Shown: positions 43,807-52,830, counted from the stretch's first letter. The stretch is 64,000 bases of DNA from Phaeobacter sp. A36a-5a (GCF_037911135.1 NZ_JBBLYU010000001.1:310001-374000), one strand, 5' to 3'. The notes: generated from the letters alone by a model not told the origin. Numbers and translations: made by a program.

Positions 43807-45222
43807 ATGAACAGATACCCTCGCAACATGATCGGATATGGCGCGACGCCGCCCGATGCAGCCTGGCCCGGCAATGCCAAGGTCGCGGTGCAGTTCGTGT
43901 TGAACTATGAAGAGGGCGGGGAGAACAATATCCTGCATGGTGATGCGGGATCGGAGGCGTTTCTGTCTGACATCGCCGGGGCGGCGCCCTGGCCAGGACA
44001 GCGGCACTGGAACATGGAATCGATCTACGACTACGGCGCCCGCGCCGGGTTCTGGCGGCTGCATCGCATGTTCACCGCTGCGGATATCCCGGTCACCATC
44101 TATGGTGTCGCCAGCGCATTGGCGCGCTCTCCCGAACAGGTCGCGGCGATGAAGGCTGCGCAGTGGGAGATCGCGTCACACGGGCTGAAATGGGTCGAAC
44201 ACAAGGATATGGCAGAGGCCGACGAACGCGCCGCCATTGCCGAGGCGATCCGCCTGCATACCGAGGTGGTCGGAGAGCGTCCGCGTGGCTGGTACACTGG
44301 CCGGTGCAGTGAAAACACCGTGCGTCTGGTGGCGGAGGAGGGCGGTTTTGACTATATCTCGGACACCTACGACGATGATCTGCCCTATTGGCTGGAGGTC
44401 GGCGAACGCGATCAGCTGATCATCCCCTATACGCTGGAAGCCAACGACATGCGCTTTGCCACCGCACCTGGCTACATCACTGGCGAACAGTTTTATCAGT
44501 ATCTCAAGGACGCCTTTGACCTGCTCTATGCCGAGGGTGAAGAAGGTGCGCCGAAAATGATGTCGATCGGGCTGCATTGCCGCCTGATCGGCCGCCCGGG
44601 CAAGGCGGCGGGGCTGAAACGGTTTATCGACTATATCCGGGGGTTCGACGGGGTCTGGTGCCCGCGCCGCATTGATATCGCCGATCATTGGGCGAAAACC
44701 CATCCACATCAGCGCCGTGAACGCCCCAGCCAGATGAGCCGCGCGCGATTTGTCGAGGCCTATGGCGGGATCTTTGAACACTCCCCCTGGATTGCCGAAC
44801 AGGCGCATGATCTGGAACTGGGACCAGCCCATGACCGCGCGGCGGGGCTGCATAATGCGCTGTGCCGGATGTTCCGCTCTGCCAGCGAGGCGGAGCGGTT
44901 GGGCGTGCTGACAGCGCACCCGGATCTGGCAGGCAAGCTGGCCGCCGCCAAACGTCTCACGGCGGAGAGCACCAGCGAGCAGGCCTCCGCCGGGCTGGAT
45001 GCGCTGACTGATGCGGAACGCACACGGTTTACGCAATTGAACAGCGCCTATGTGGAAAAACACGGCTTTCCCTTCATCATTGCGGTGCGCGACCACGATA
45101 AGACGTCGATTCTTGCAGCATTTGAACGGCGTATCGCCAATGATCGCGACAGCGAATTTGCCGAAGCCTGTCGGCAGGTCGAACGTATCGCCGAGTTCCG
45201 CCTGCGGGATGTGCTGCCGTGA
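43807..45222 (+). CDS. puuE: Fusion of allantoinase PuuE (polysaccharide-deacetylase fold) with OHCU decarboxylase UraD
   Basis: Bifunctional 471-residue protein. The N-terminal ~310 residues are the cofactor-independent allantoinase: the NRYPRNMIGYGATPPDAAWPG start, VQFVLNYEEGGENN, the EIASHGLKW motif with the metal/His site, and DDLPYW. Residues ~315-471 are the OHCU decarboxylase: MSRARFVEAYGGIFEHSPWIAEQA with the active His near 336, LGVLTAHPDLAGKLA and the NSAYVEKHGFPFIIAVR end. The second half catalyses the step before the first half: OHCU to allantoin, then allantoin to allantoate. A fused enzyme is known in several alphaproteobacteria. Start 43807 has GAGG nine bases upstream. It is followed by allA and the permease. 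Confidence 0.95.
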   Translation: MNRYPRNMIGYGATPPDAAWPGNAKVAVQFVLNYEEGGENNILHGDAGSEAFLSDIAGAAPWPGQRHWNMESIYDYGARAGFWRLHRMFTAADIPVTIYGVASALARSPEQVAAMKAAQWEIASHGLKWVEHKDMAEADERAAIAEAIRLHTEVVGERPRGWYTGRCSENTVRLVAEEGGFDYISDTYDDDLPYWLEVGERDQLIIPYTLEANDMRFATAPGYITGEQFYQYLKDAFDLLYAEGEEGAPKMMSIGLHCRLIGRPGKAAGLKRFIDYIRGFDGVWCPRRIDIADHWAKTHPHQRRERPSQMSRARFVEAYGGIFEHSPWIAEQAHDLELGPAHDRAAGLHNALCRMFRSASEAERLGVLTAHPDLAGKLAAAKRLTAESTSEQASAGLDALTDAERTRFTQLNSAYVEKHGFPFIIAVRDHDKTSILAAFERRIANDRDSEFAEACRQVERIAEFRLRDVLP

Positions 45223-45250
45223 GGGACTGCCAGCTATGCCGGAGACCGCG

Positions 45251-45736
45251 ATGAAGATGCTTGAGATCCAGCCGATCACAGCCGAGGGCTTTGCCCCCTT
45301 TGGCGATCTGATCGACTGCACCGGAGCGCCGGACAAGATCATCAACCAGGGGCTCTGCGGACGGTATCACGATCGGGCCACCATGGAGTTCAGCGCCGGT
45401 CGTGCGGGTCTCAGCCTGTTCAACGCCGAGCCGCGTGAACTGCCGATGCCCCTGCGGATGGTCGAGCGCCACCCGGACGGCAGTCAGGCCTTCATCCCGA
45501 TGAGTGAAACCGGATTTCTGGTGATCGTCGCCCCGGATCGCGGTGGTGTGCCGGGACTGCCGCTTGCCTTTGAAACGCAACCCGGACAGGCGATCAACTT
45601 CCACCGGGGCACTTGGCACGGGGTGCTGACGCCCCTGACGGCGCCGGGCCTGTTTGCCGTGGTGGATCGGATCGGAGAGGGCGCCAATCTGGAAGAACAC
45701 TGGTTTGAAAGCCCCTATCAGGTGATCCGACCCTGA
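45251..45736 (+). CDS. allA: Ureidoglycolate lyase
   Basis: Splits ureidoglycolate into glyoxylate and urea in the cytoplasm, the last step of the ureide pathway. The 161-residue protein opens MKMLEIQPITAEGFAPFGDLID, which is the AllA start, and carries the cupin-like metal and substrate motifs RMVERHPDGSQAFIPM, NFHRGTWHGVLTPL and VVDRIGEG. Start 45251 was chosen because GGAG is six bases upstream and the family opening fits; ATG at 45236 with GAGGGA is also possible. It lies 28 bases after the puuE-uraD gene in one operon, ended by a hairpin terminator. Confidence 0.93.
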   Translation: MKMLEIQPITAEGFAPFGDLIDCTGAPDKIINQGLCGRYHDRATMEFSAGRAGLSLFNAEPRELPMPLRMVERHPDGSQAFIPMSETGFLVIVAPDRGGVPGLPLAFETQPGQAINFHRGTWHGVLTPLTAPGLFAVVDRIGEGANLEEHWFESPYQVIRP

Positions 45737-45746
45737 TCTGACAATC

Positions 45747-45786
45747 AAAGGCGCAGCGACCCAGCGGGTCTTGCGCCTTTTTCTTT
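45747..45786 (+). terminator. Rho-independent terminator after allA
   Basis: AAAGGCGCA (45747-45755) pairs with TGCGCCTTT (45772-45780), with inner GACCC/GGGTC pairs, and T-rich TTTTTCTTT follows. It closes the puuE-uraD-allA unit before the permease gene, which then has its own promoter. Confidence 0.85.
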
Positions 45787-45872
45787 CGCAACAGGCACTC
45801 CGCCAAATGAGAGTGTCATCACAACACCGACCAAGACCAACAGAATAAGCAACAACAGAGAGGACCAGATCC

Positions 45873-47300
45873 ATGGCCGATGGCTCAATCGGAACGCCGG
45901 CGCAGCTGCGCGATCCCAATTACACTCCACCGCTGGCAAAGGCTGTGCCACTGGGCATCCAGCATGTGCTGGCCATGTTTGTCTCAAATGTCACCCCGGC
46001 GATCATCGTGGCCGGGGCGGCGGGATTTGGCTTTGGCTCTAATTCCCCCGATTTTCCCGAACTGCTCTATCTGATCCAGATGTCGATGCTGTTTGCCGGG
46101 GCGGCGACGCTGCTGCAGACACTGACCATCGGGCCGATTGGTGCGGCGCTGCCGATTGTGCAGGGCACCAGTTTTGCCTTCTTGCCGATCATGATCCCGC
46201 TGGTCGCGGGCAAGGGGGTTGATGCGCTGGCGGCGCTATTCGGCGGGGTGCTGATCGGCGGGCTGTTTCATGCCGCATTGGGGCTGGTGATCGGGCGTAT
46301 CCGCTTTGCCCTGCCGCCGCTGGTCACCGGGCTGGTGGTCACCATGATCGGTCTGGCGCTGGTCAAGGTCGGCATTCAATATGCCGCCGGAGGCGTGCCA
46401 GCGATCGGGACACCGGAATATGGCTCGCTGCTGAACTGGTCGGCAGCGCTGGTGGTGATCATCGTCACCCTGGGTCTGAAGTTCTTTGCCCGAGGGATGC
46501 TGTCGATCTCGGCGGTGCTGCTCGGGCTGATTGTCGGCTATCTCTATGCGATGATGATGGGCATGGTCACGGTCGAGGCCATTGGCACCAGCTGGTCGCG
46601 CGCCAGCGCCTTTGCGCTGCCGATGCCGTTCAAATACGGGATCGAGTTTTCCTTTGCCGCGATTGTCGGTTTTTGCCTGATGGGGCTGGTATCGGCGGTT
46701 GAAACCGTGGGCGATGTCAGCGGTATCGCCCGTGGCGGTGCAGGCCGGGAAGCCACCGACAAGGAGATTTCCGGCGCCACCTATGCGGACGGTTTCGGCT
46801 CGGCGCTGGCGGGCGTGTTTGGCGGGTTGCCCAATACCTCCTTCAGCCAGAACGTGGGCCTGATCGCCATGACCGGCGTCATGAGCCGTCATGTGGTCAC
46901 GATCGGCGCGCTGTTCCTGATCCTCTGCGGGCTGGTCCCGAAGGTTGGCGCGATCATCCGCACCATTCCGATTGAGGTGCTGGGCGGCGGTGTTATCGTC
47001 ATGTTCGGCATGGTGGTGGCTGCTGGTATTTCGATGCTGTCGGATGTCGACTGGAACCGCCGCAATATGGTGATCTTTGCCATTTCCCTCTCCATCGGAT
47101 TGGGGCTGCAGCTGGAACCGGGTGCGGTGCAGCACCTGCCGGATACGCTGCGGGTCCTGATGACCTCGGGCTTGCTGCCGGCGGCGCTCATTGCGGTTGT
47201 GCTCAATCTGGTGCTGCCGCAGGAGCTTGCCAGCGAGGCCACGGAAGAGGTCTCTGGCGGCCTGTCAGGACAGGGGCGCGGTAGCCTGCCGGGCGAGTAA
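45873..47300 (+). CDS. Nucleobase:cation symporter-2 family permease, urate/xanthine type
   Basis: Inner-membrane importer, 475 residues, about fourteen helices, of the family of UacT, XanQ and UraA. The opening PPLAKAVPLGIQHVLAMFVSNVTPAIIVAGA, the QGTSFAFLP segment, the VSAVETVGDVSGIA motif with the substrate-binding Glu, and GGLPNTSFSQNVGLIAMTGVMSRHV (the NTSFSQNVG signature) are all family landmarks. The Asn-Thr-Ser-Phe-Ser-Gln-Asn form is that of urate/xanthine rather than uracil carriers. Its place beside the urate genes argues for urate or xanthine uptake. It is preceded by a terminator and followed by a bidirectional one. Confidence 0.92.
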   Translation: MADGSIGTPAQLRDPNYTPPLAKAVPLGIQHVLAMFVSNVTPAIIVAGAAGFGFGSNSPDFPELLYLIQMSMLFAGAATLLQTLTIGPIGAALPIVQGTSFAFLPIMIPLVAGKGVDALAALFGGVLIGGLFHAALGLVIGRIRFALPPLVTGLVVTMIGLALVKVGIQYAAGGVPAIGTPEYGSLLNWSAALVVIIVTLGLKFFARGMLSISAVLLGLIVGYLYAMMMGMVTVEAIGTSWSRASAFALPMPFKYGIEFSFAAIVGFCLMGLVSAVETVGDVSGIARGGAGREATDKEISGATYADGFGSALAGVFGGLPNTSFSQNVGLIAMTGVMSRHVVTIGALFLILCGLVPKVGAIIRTIPIEVLGGGVIVMFGMVVAAGISMLSDVDWNRRNMVIFAISLSIGLGLQLEPGAVQHLPDTLRVLMTSGLLPAALIAVVLNLVLPQELASEATEEVSGGLSGQGRGSLPGE

Positions 47301-47323
47301 CCGCAGCTCTTGAGTGTGCAACG

Positions 47324-47361
47324 AACAGGGGCCGCAGCAGATATGCGCGGCCCCTTTGTTC
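47324..47361. terminator. Bidirectional terminator between permease and GAPDH genes
   Basis: GGGGCCGC (47328-47335) pairs with GCGGCCCC (47347-47354), and outer AACA/TTTGTT can extend the stem. T-rich bases follow on the plus side. The two flanking genes converge here. Confidence 0.7.
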
Positions 47362-47385
47362 ATGGTCGCAGACAGTCGCCTCTTT

Positions 47386-48375
47386 TCAGCTCTGCCCTGC
47401 CATCAGCGCGGCCATATCCAGCATTCGCGCGGAAAATCCCCATTCATTGTCATACCAGCCAAACACCCGCAGCTGGTGATCGCCGATCCGACGGGTTTCC
47501 GGCCCGGCAAGGACCAGCGATTCAGCTCGGGCACGTAGATCGGATGAGACCAGCGGCTGCTCGGTCCATCCCAGAACCTGCGAAGCCTCGATCGCAGTGC
47601 GCAGGGTGGTATCGGCGAAGTCTGCCGCCATCGGGTGGCTGGTCCTGACCACCAGATCCACCGCAGACACGCTGGCGGTTGGCACTCGCACCGCAGCACC
47701 ACTGATGCGACCAGCCAGATGCGGCAGTACCTCGTCGATCAGATGGGTGGCAGAGGTCGTGGTCGGCACCATCGACAGCGCCCCGGCACGGGAGCGGGCA
47801 AAATCGCCGCGCGGTGCATCCACCATCGGCTGCGAATTGGTGTAGCAGTGGATCGTGGTCATATGGGCGCTGTCGATGCCCAGCAGCATGTCCAGCAGCT
47901 TGACCAGCGGGGCCAGCCCGTTGGTGGTGCAGGAGGCATTGGAGATGATCGCGCCATCGCCCAGATCGGCCTCGTTTGCGCCCAGCACAATCGTGCGTTC
48001 GGCGGCGGGCGAGGGGCCGGAGATCAGCACCTTGCGCGCCCCGGCCGTCAGCCCCCGTCCCGCCACATCCGATGTTCGCGCGATGCCGGTGCATTCCAGC
48101 ACCACATCGACGCCTGTGAGATCCAGCGTGCTGAGGTCGGCTGTCTGGTGGAACCGGATCACCCGGTCGGCAATCCGCAGGTTGTTGCCCTCGATCGCAA
48201 CCGCGTCGGGATAGGGGCCAAAGGTGCTATCGTATTGAAACAGATAGGCGCACATGTCCAAGGGTGCGATATCGTTGATGCAGACCAGCTCAATCCCGGC
48301 ACCGCGCGGCGTCGTCAGGATCTGGCGCAGAATAGCGCGGCCGATGCGGCCGAATCCGTTGATTGCAAGTTTCAT
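47386..48375 (-). CDS. Glyceraldehyde-3-phosphate dehydrogenase family (type I), possible paralogue
   Basis: NAD(P)-dependent dehydrogenase of about 329 residues. The Rossmann opening is KLAINGFGRIGRAILRQ, the catalytic Cys149 is in SNASCTTNGLAPL, and WYDNEWGFSARM closes the family pattern. The sugar-phosphate site has HCYTNSQPMVDAP where the usual text is HAYTxxQxxxD. It is divergent from standard glycolytic Gap and could be a second enzyme (erythrose 4-phosphate or a paralogous Gap); the sequence does not settle it. Start 48375 (ATG) preferred to TTG six bases earlier. It is an unrelated insertion between purine genes, convergent with the permease gene. Confidence 0.85.
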   Translation of the reverse strand: MKLAINGFGRIGRAILRQILTTPRGAGIELVCINDIAPLDMCAYLFQYDSTFGPYPDAVAIEGNNLRIADRVIRFHQTADLSTLDLTGVDVVLECTGIARTSDVAGRGLTAGARKVLISGPSPAAERTIVLGANEADLGDGAIISNASCTTNGLAPLVKLLDMLLGIDSAHMTTIHCYTNSQPMVDAPRGDFARSRAGALSMVPTTTSATHLIDEVLPHLAGRISGAAVRVPTASVSAVDLVVRTSHPMAADFADTTLRTAIEASQVLGWTEQPLVSSDLRARAESLVLAGPETRRIGDHQLRVFGWYDNEWGFSARMLDMAALMAGQS

Positions 48376-48520
48376 GGCCAAGCTATGACAGGGCGCGGCG
48401 CGCGGCTCAATCCGCTAGAGCGGCAATCCTGCTCCGGTTTCGGTCACATTTTCCCGCGCGGTGTTTCAAATCGACGCCTGTGCCGCGGGGCGGGGCCACG
48501 CGAACCACGGCGGAGTGCGC

Positions 48521-49024
48521 CTAGGGGCAGGCCAACCGTGCGAAATACGTCCCATTGATGGAGCGCACCATCGTCTCGACCCGGACCCGGCACCCGGTTG
48601 CAGCGTGAAAGGCGCGCACGGCCTGCCGCGCTGTCAGAACCGCAGGCGGGCGAAACGGCTGTAGCTCCGCGTTCTGGCGCTGCGCCATGTAGCGTCCCGT
48701 CGCGCTGCCGGTGTTGCGACCTGTGTCTGTCACCTCCGGGGCCACATGCCAGCTGCGCCCCAGCACATTGACCACGGTCACCTGTGCCTCCGATTCGGTG
48801 CCAGCATCAGCCGGACCCGGCAGGGTGAGCAGCAACGGTCCCGTCACCGCGGCAAAGGCGATGCCAGTCATCTTGCGGCCAGCGGCCCTGCGCGGGGCGG
48901 CGGCAGCGGCGGCGATGGTTGCCGGGCGACCCGCACGGGTGCTCGGCACCGCCAGCAGGCTCATCAGCCCCAGCGCAAGACCTGTGAACACGATAGATAT
49001 GATCGACATTGGCGCAGGCTCCAT
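48521..49024 (-). CDS. Hypothetical small membrane-anchored protein
   Basis: I do not recognise a family. The 167-residue protein begins with a hydrophobic segment (IISIVFTGLALGLMSLLAVPS) likely to be a membrane anchor, then an Ala/Arg-rich linker and a second hydrophobic stretch (GIAFAAVTGPLLLTLPGPADAG). The last ~100 residues are polar with two Cys (ATGCRVRVETMVRS and LACP) that could form a disulfide. Start 49024 has a weak AGG upstream; ATG at 49009 is also possible. It stands alone between the GAPDH and ureidoglycine aminohydrolase genes, on the same strand. Confidence 0.55.
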   Translation of the reverse strand: MEPAPMSIISIVFTGLALGLMSLLAVPSTRAGRPATIAAAAAAPRRAAGRKMTGIAFAAVTGPLLLTLPGPADAGTESEAQVTVVNVLGRSWHVAPEVTDTGRNTGSATGRYMAQRQNAELQPFRPPAVLTARQAVRAFHAATGCRVRVETMVRSINGTYFARLACP

Positions 49025-49126
49025 GGCTGACCTCGCGGGGCGAGATCGACCCGCGAGACTGTCTTGCAACATGTCACTTACCTTAGCGCAGCTGTGCGTT
49101 CTGGCAATGGCGATGCGCCGCCTTGG

Positions 49127-49957
49127 TTAGCGCGGTGGGCTTAGTGGCATGTGCCGGTTGACGTCCTTGTATAGCAGGTAACGGAAGCGTCCCGGTCCCC
49201 CGGCATAGCAGGCCTGCGGGCAGAAGGCGCGCAGCCACATGAAATCACCGGCCTCAACTTCGACCCAATCCTGGTTAAGGCGGTAGACGGCCTTGCCCTC
49301 CAGAACATAGAGCCCGTGTTCCATCACATGGGTCTCGGGGAAAGGGATGACGCCGCCCGGTTCAAAGGTCACGATAGTGACATGCATGTCATGCGACAAA
49401 TCTGCCGGATCGACAAAACGGGTGGTGGCCCAGCGACCCTCGGTGTCGGGCATGACGCTGGGGGCGATGTCGCGCTCGTTGGTGACCAGAACTGCGGGTT
49501 TCTCGACGCCCGGCGCCGGTTCCCAGCGTTTGCGGATCCAGTGAAACCCAGCGGTGCTGTCGCTGCTGTTGTGCAGGGTCCAGGCCGCCCCGGCCGGGAT
49601 ATAGGCATAGCCGCCCGGTTCCAGGTGATGCGCGGCGCCATCGACGGTCAGATCCAGCTTGCCCTCCGTCACGAACAGCACGGATTGCGCGGCGCTGTCA
49701 TGTTCGGGGCTGTCGGAGCCGCCACCCGGTTGCAGCTCAACGATATATTGCGAGAACGTCTCGGCAAAGCCACTCATGGGGCGGGCGATGACCCACATCC
49801 GCATCCCCTGCCAGCCCGGCAGATATGAGGTGGTGATATCGCGCATTGTGCCCTTGGGGATGACGGCATAGGCATCGGTGAACATGGCGCGGTCGGTCAG
49901 CAGCTGCTCCTGACCGGGGTGGCCTCCCTTGGGGGTGAAATAACGCGGCGCGGTCAT
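49127..49957 (-). CDS. allE: (S)-Ureidoglycine aminohydrolase (bicupin)
   Basis: Releases ammonia from ureidoglycine to form ureidoglycolate, the step before AllA. The 276-residue protein has two cupin domains: the first around VELQPGGGSDSPEHDSAAQSVLFVTEGKLDLTVDG, the second around VTFEPGGVIPFPETHVMEHGLYVLEGKAVYRLNQDW with the metal-binding His, Glu and Gln set of the family; the end CPQACYAGGPGRFRYLLYKDVNRHMPL is characteristic. Start 49957 (MTAPRYFTPKGGHPG) is chosen because the family begins here; a longer reading has no similarity. It is upstream of the hypothetical gene on the same strand and downstream of the IclR gene. Allantoate amidohydrolase, which makes its substrate, is not in the window. 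Confidence 0.92.
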   Translation of the reverse strand: MTAPRYFTPKGGHPGQEQLLTDRAMFTDAYAVIPKGTMRDITTSYLPGWQGMRMWVIARPMSGFAETFSQYIVELQPGGGSDSPEHDSAAQSVLFVTEGKLDLTVDGAAHHLEPGGYAYIPAGAAWTLHNSSDSTAGFHWIRKRWEPAPGVEKPAVLVTNERDIAPSVMPDTEGRWATTRFVDPADLSHDMHVTIVTFEPGGVIPFPETHVMEHGLYVLEGKAVYRLNQDWVEVEAGDFMWLRAFCPQACYAGGPGRFRYLLYKDVNRHMPLSPPR

Positions 49958-50071
49958 CGGCGATCCTTTCGTGATGGGTGCCGTATTTATGCGGGCTTGC
50001 CGATGGGGGTCCAAGAGGGGCGCTGCGGATAACATCCTTCGCGAAATTTTGAATATCGGATGCGGGCAGCG

Positions 50072-50842
50072 TTACAGATCTGCCAGCGCCTGGCTCTGGC
50101 GCAGCTCCGCCGCGCAGAGCTGCAACGCGCGCAGCGAGATTTCGGTGTCCTGTGCCGGGTTCATCCCCCGCGGGGACGAACTGCCAACCACGATAGGCCG
50201 TTGATCGGGGCGCGAGACCGGCACGGCGTAACCGATGATCCCGGTTTCGAACTCACTGTCGGTCACCGCATAGCCCCGCTGCCGCGCGGTGCGCACCCGG
50301 TCGAGGATTTGATCCACCTCGGTCAGGGATTGCTCGGTGTGGCGGGGGATATCCGCCGTCGCCAACGTTTCGGCAGCCGCGTCGTCCGACAGGCAGCCCA
50401 TCAGCATCCGCCCCAGGCTGGTATGGACCAGCGGGATATGAGCGCCGGCGGTAAACCCATAGGTGACCGGTGCATGTTCGACCGTGGATTGCGCCAGCAG
50501 CAACACCCGCCCCTGATCCAGCGTCGCAAGCGTAATCTCAGCGCCAAGGCTGCGGGCATGGCGGTTCAGCACCGGCTGCACCTTGCGGCCAAACTGATTG
50601 GCCTGAAGAAACCCGCCGGACAGCGCCAGCACCTGCGGCGTCAGCGACAGGACCCGGCCCTGCTGGCGCAGATACCCGGCCTGTACAAGCGTCAGCGCCC
50701 CGCGTCGCGCCGTGGCGCGATCCTGACCGGTGCGCCGTGCGATATCTGCCAGCGTCAGCGTCGGAGTAGCCGCGTCAAACGCCGCCAGAACAGCCAGCCC
50801 CTTGGCAAAGCTTGAGGAAATATTACGGTCTTGTTCACTCAT
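50072..50842 (-). CDS. IclR-family transcriptional regulator
   Basis: Repressor/activator of 256 residues. The N-terminal helix-turn-helix is SFAKGLAVLAAFDAATPTLTLADIARRTGQDRATARRGALTLVQAGYL (about 10-57). The effector domain carries QVLALSGGFLQANQFGRKVQPVL and GAEITLATLDQGRVLLLAQST, typical of IclR. Start 50842 (MSEQDRN) chosen; an in-frame ATG seven codons earlier is possible. It is upstream of the ureidoglycine aminohydrolase gene on the same strand and divergent from the glutamine-synthetase-like gene, so its targets are probably both. The palindrome at 51105-51122 in the shared region is a candidate site. Confidence 0.88.
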   Translation of the reverse strand: MSEQDRNISSSFAKGLAVLAAFDAATPTLTLADIARRTGQDRATARRGALTLVQAGYLRQQGRVLSLTPQVLALSGGFLQANQFGRKVQPVLNRHARSLGAEITLATLDQGRVLLLAQSTVEHAPVTYGFTAGAHIPLVHTSLGRMLMGCLSDDAAAETLATADIPRHTEQSLTEVDQILDRVRTARQRGYAVTDSEFETGIIGYAVPVSRPDQRPIVVGSSSPRGMNPAQDTEISLRALQLCAAELRQSQALADL

Positions 50843-51248
50843 CTTCTCATCCAAAAAATACATGTCAGCGCGCCTGCTTGCACCGGGGGAGGGGATCAAA
50901 TGGATCGTATCCCGGTAGCACCGACCGCAGATCGAACAAGGTACGGCCCGTGTCCGCATCGGTCTGAGACATCATCGGTGTTCTGTCGGTGCCCCTGCCT
51001 CCGTCACCCTGGGTTGTCTGTCAGTTCCAGTCTTCGGCCCTGCGCTGTGCCCTGCGTTCAATTCGCAGCTTTATGTGCCTCGCCTCTGATAAGAGACTGG
51101 ACCTGAACTAGTTTTTTAGTTCAAGCTTAAATTATCCAGTTGCATAACAAAAACATTGCAAAGGGTGTGATATGGGGAAGACCGACGCAACGTCATGAGC
51201 GGCGGAGCACATATCGAAGGCGTGGACAGAAGAAGGTCAGATCACAAG
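50843..51248. promoter_or_regulatory. Divergent regulatory region between iclR and the glutamine-synthetase-like gene
   Basis: No gene is seen here. The palindrome GAACTAGTTTTTTAGTTC lies at 51105-51122. Just downstream, TTCAAG and CATAAC spaced 17 bases could be a weak -35/-10 pair for the plus-strand gene, overlapping the palindrome; that would fit repression. The rest of the region shows nothing definite. Confidence 0.45.
51105..51122. promoter_or_regulatory. Candidate operator: perfect palindrome GAACTAGTTTTTTAGTTC
   Basis: GAACTA and TAGTTC are perfect inverted arms around GTTTTT. It matches the site at 2743-2760 in 16 of 18 positions (only the outer base and the centre-left base differ). 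It sits between a regulator gene and a divergent metabolic gene. The factor that binds is unknown; the adjacent IclR protein is the nearest candidate. Confidence 0.55.
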
Positions 51249-52700
51249 ATGACGACGTCACTCATCAAGGGGGCGCTTGCGCGCAAGGGGTTGCTGACAG
51301 AGCAGGCCTGTCACGCGGCCGAGGCGGTGCTGGCGCAATGCGAAGCCGCGCGCGTGGAAACCGTGCGCGTCCTCTTTGCCGATCAACACGGCATTCTGCG
51401 GGGCAAGACGCTGGTCGCCGCCGGCCTGAGGTCGCTGTTTGAGCAGGGAATCGCGGTGCCGTCGACACTGTTGCTGAAGGATACCGCCCATCGCACCGCC
51501 TTCCCGGTGTGGAGCGAAAACCCCGAGGAGGTTGTGACGCCGATGCAGGGCGCCAGCGATGTGCTGCTGGTGCCGCGCCCGGAGACCTTTCGCGTGCTGC
51601 CATGGTCCCCACATTCGGCCTGGATCTTCTGTCATGTCGCGTTCCACGATGGCGACGTCGTCCCCTTCGGATCGGCCTATGTGCTGGAACGGGCGGTGGA
51701 GACATTGGCAGAACAGGGGCTGAAGACCGTGGTCGGGCTGGAGGTCGAATTCCAGATCTTCGAACGTGTGGACCCGGCGCTGGGCCATGCGCAGCAGGGG
51801 ATGCCCGGGGCTCCGATCGAGACCCGGAACCTCATTCAGGGCTACCAGTATCTCACCGAAACCCGCTACGGCGAGGCCGAGGCGATTCTGGACAGGTTAC
51901 GACGCAATGCGCAGGCGCTTGGCCTGCCGGTGCGCACTGTCGAGATCGAGATGGGTCCGAGCCAGTTCGAGTTCACCTTCGATCCGGCCGATCCGATGAC
52001 GCAGGCGGACGCGATGGTGATGTTCCGCACCATGGTCAAGGAAGTCTGTGCCGCTCAGGGATTACACGCCAGTTTCATGGCCAAGCCGCGGCAGGATCAC
52101 GCGATGGCCAATGGCTGGCACATCCATCAGTCGCTGATAGATCCCAGCACCGGGCGCAATCTGTTCATGCCCGAGGTTGAGGGCGAGCTGACGGAAGAGG
52201 CCAGTGGCTGGATCGCCGGGCTGCTCGCCCATGCCGAGGCGGCCTCGCTGCTGGTTGCCCCTACGGTCAATAGCTACAAAAGGTATCTGCCATACCAGCT
52301 GGCGCCCAATCGGATACAATGGGGAGAGGACAATCGCGGCGCCATGCTGCGCGGCCTGATGCGCCCCGGCGACCTCTCCAGCCGGATCGAGAATCGCGCG
52401 CCCGACAGCAGTGCCAATCCTTATTTCGCGCTGGCCGCGCAGATCATCGCGGGCAGCGAGGGACTTGCCTCCGGGCGACGCGCGCCGCCGCCCACGGCAT
52501 CGCCCTATTCCGACGACGCGCAAAAGCTGCCGCGCTCGCTTGGACAGGCGTTGCAGGCCTTCAGCGGATCCGACCTGTTTCGCGTCGCTCTGGGGGGCGA
52601 TGTGGTCGACTATCTCGCCCATCTGAAAGAGGTCGAATGGTCCCGCTACCTCGATACCGTCAGCGAATGGGAGCAGGCTGAATACTTTAACCTTTACTGA
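51249..52700 (+). CDS. Glutamine-synthetase-family ligase (type PuuA/GlnA-like), substrate unknown
   Basis: ATP-dependent amide/amine ligase of the glutamine synthetase fold, about 483 residues. Visible: FADQHGILRGKTL near 43-55, the metal-binding GLEVEFQIFE, EIEMGPSQFEF, the ATP-site NGWHIHQSL, PTVNSYKRYLP, and ENRAPDSSANPYFALAAQIIAGSEGL, all of the gamma-glutamylpolyamine synthetase/GS-like group rather than classical GlnA; the N-terminal domain is shortened. No adenylylation Tyr of GlnA is evident. Start 51249 (MTTSLIK) is preferred, but ATG at 51195 is possible; neither has a strong ribosome binding site. Divergent from the IclR gene, it may assimilate ammonia or an amine from purine breakdown; that is inference. 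Confidence 0.85.
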   Translation: MTTSLIKGALARKGLLTEQACHAAEAVLAQCEAARVETVRVLFADQHGILRGKTLVAAGLRSLFEQGIAVPSTLLLKDTAHRTAFPVWSENPEEVVTPMQGASDVLLVPRPETFRVLPWSPHSAWIFCHVAFHDGDVVPFGSAYVLERAVETLAEQGLKTVVGLEVEFQIFERVDPALGHAQQGMPGAPIETRNLIQGYQYLTETRYGEAEAILDRLRRNAQALGLPVRTVEIEMGPSQFEFTFDPADPMTQADAMVMFRTMVKEVCAAQGLHASFMAKPRQDHAMANGWHIHQSLIDPSTGRNLFMPEVEGELTEEASGWIAGLLAHAEAASLLVAPTVNSYKRYLPYQLAPNRIQWGEDNRGAMLRGLMRPGDLSSRIENRAPDSSANPYFALAAQIIAGSEGLASGRRAPPPTASPYSDDAQKLPRSLGQALQAFSGSDLFRVALGGDVVDYLAHLKEVEWSRYLDTVSEWEQAEYFNLY

Positions 52701-52830
52701 TGTTTGACCGGTTCCGGCAGGGCCGTTGCACGGTCGGTCGGCGGTGCCTGATTGCGGCGGTTCAAATGCGTTCGAGACCGCGATTGCAGCTTGAACGAGA
52801 CATCCGTTATTGGTACCGTATACAGGCGTA

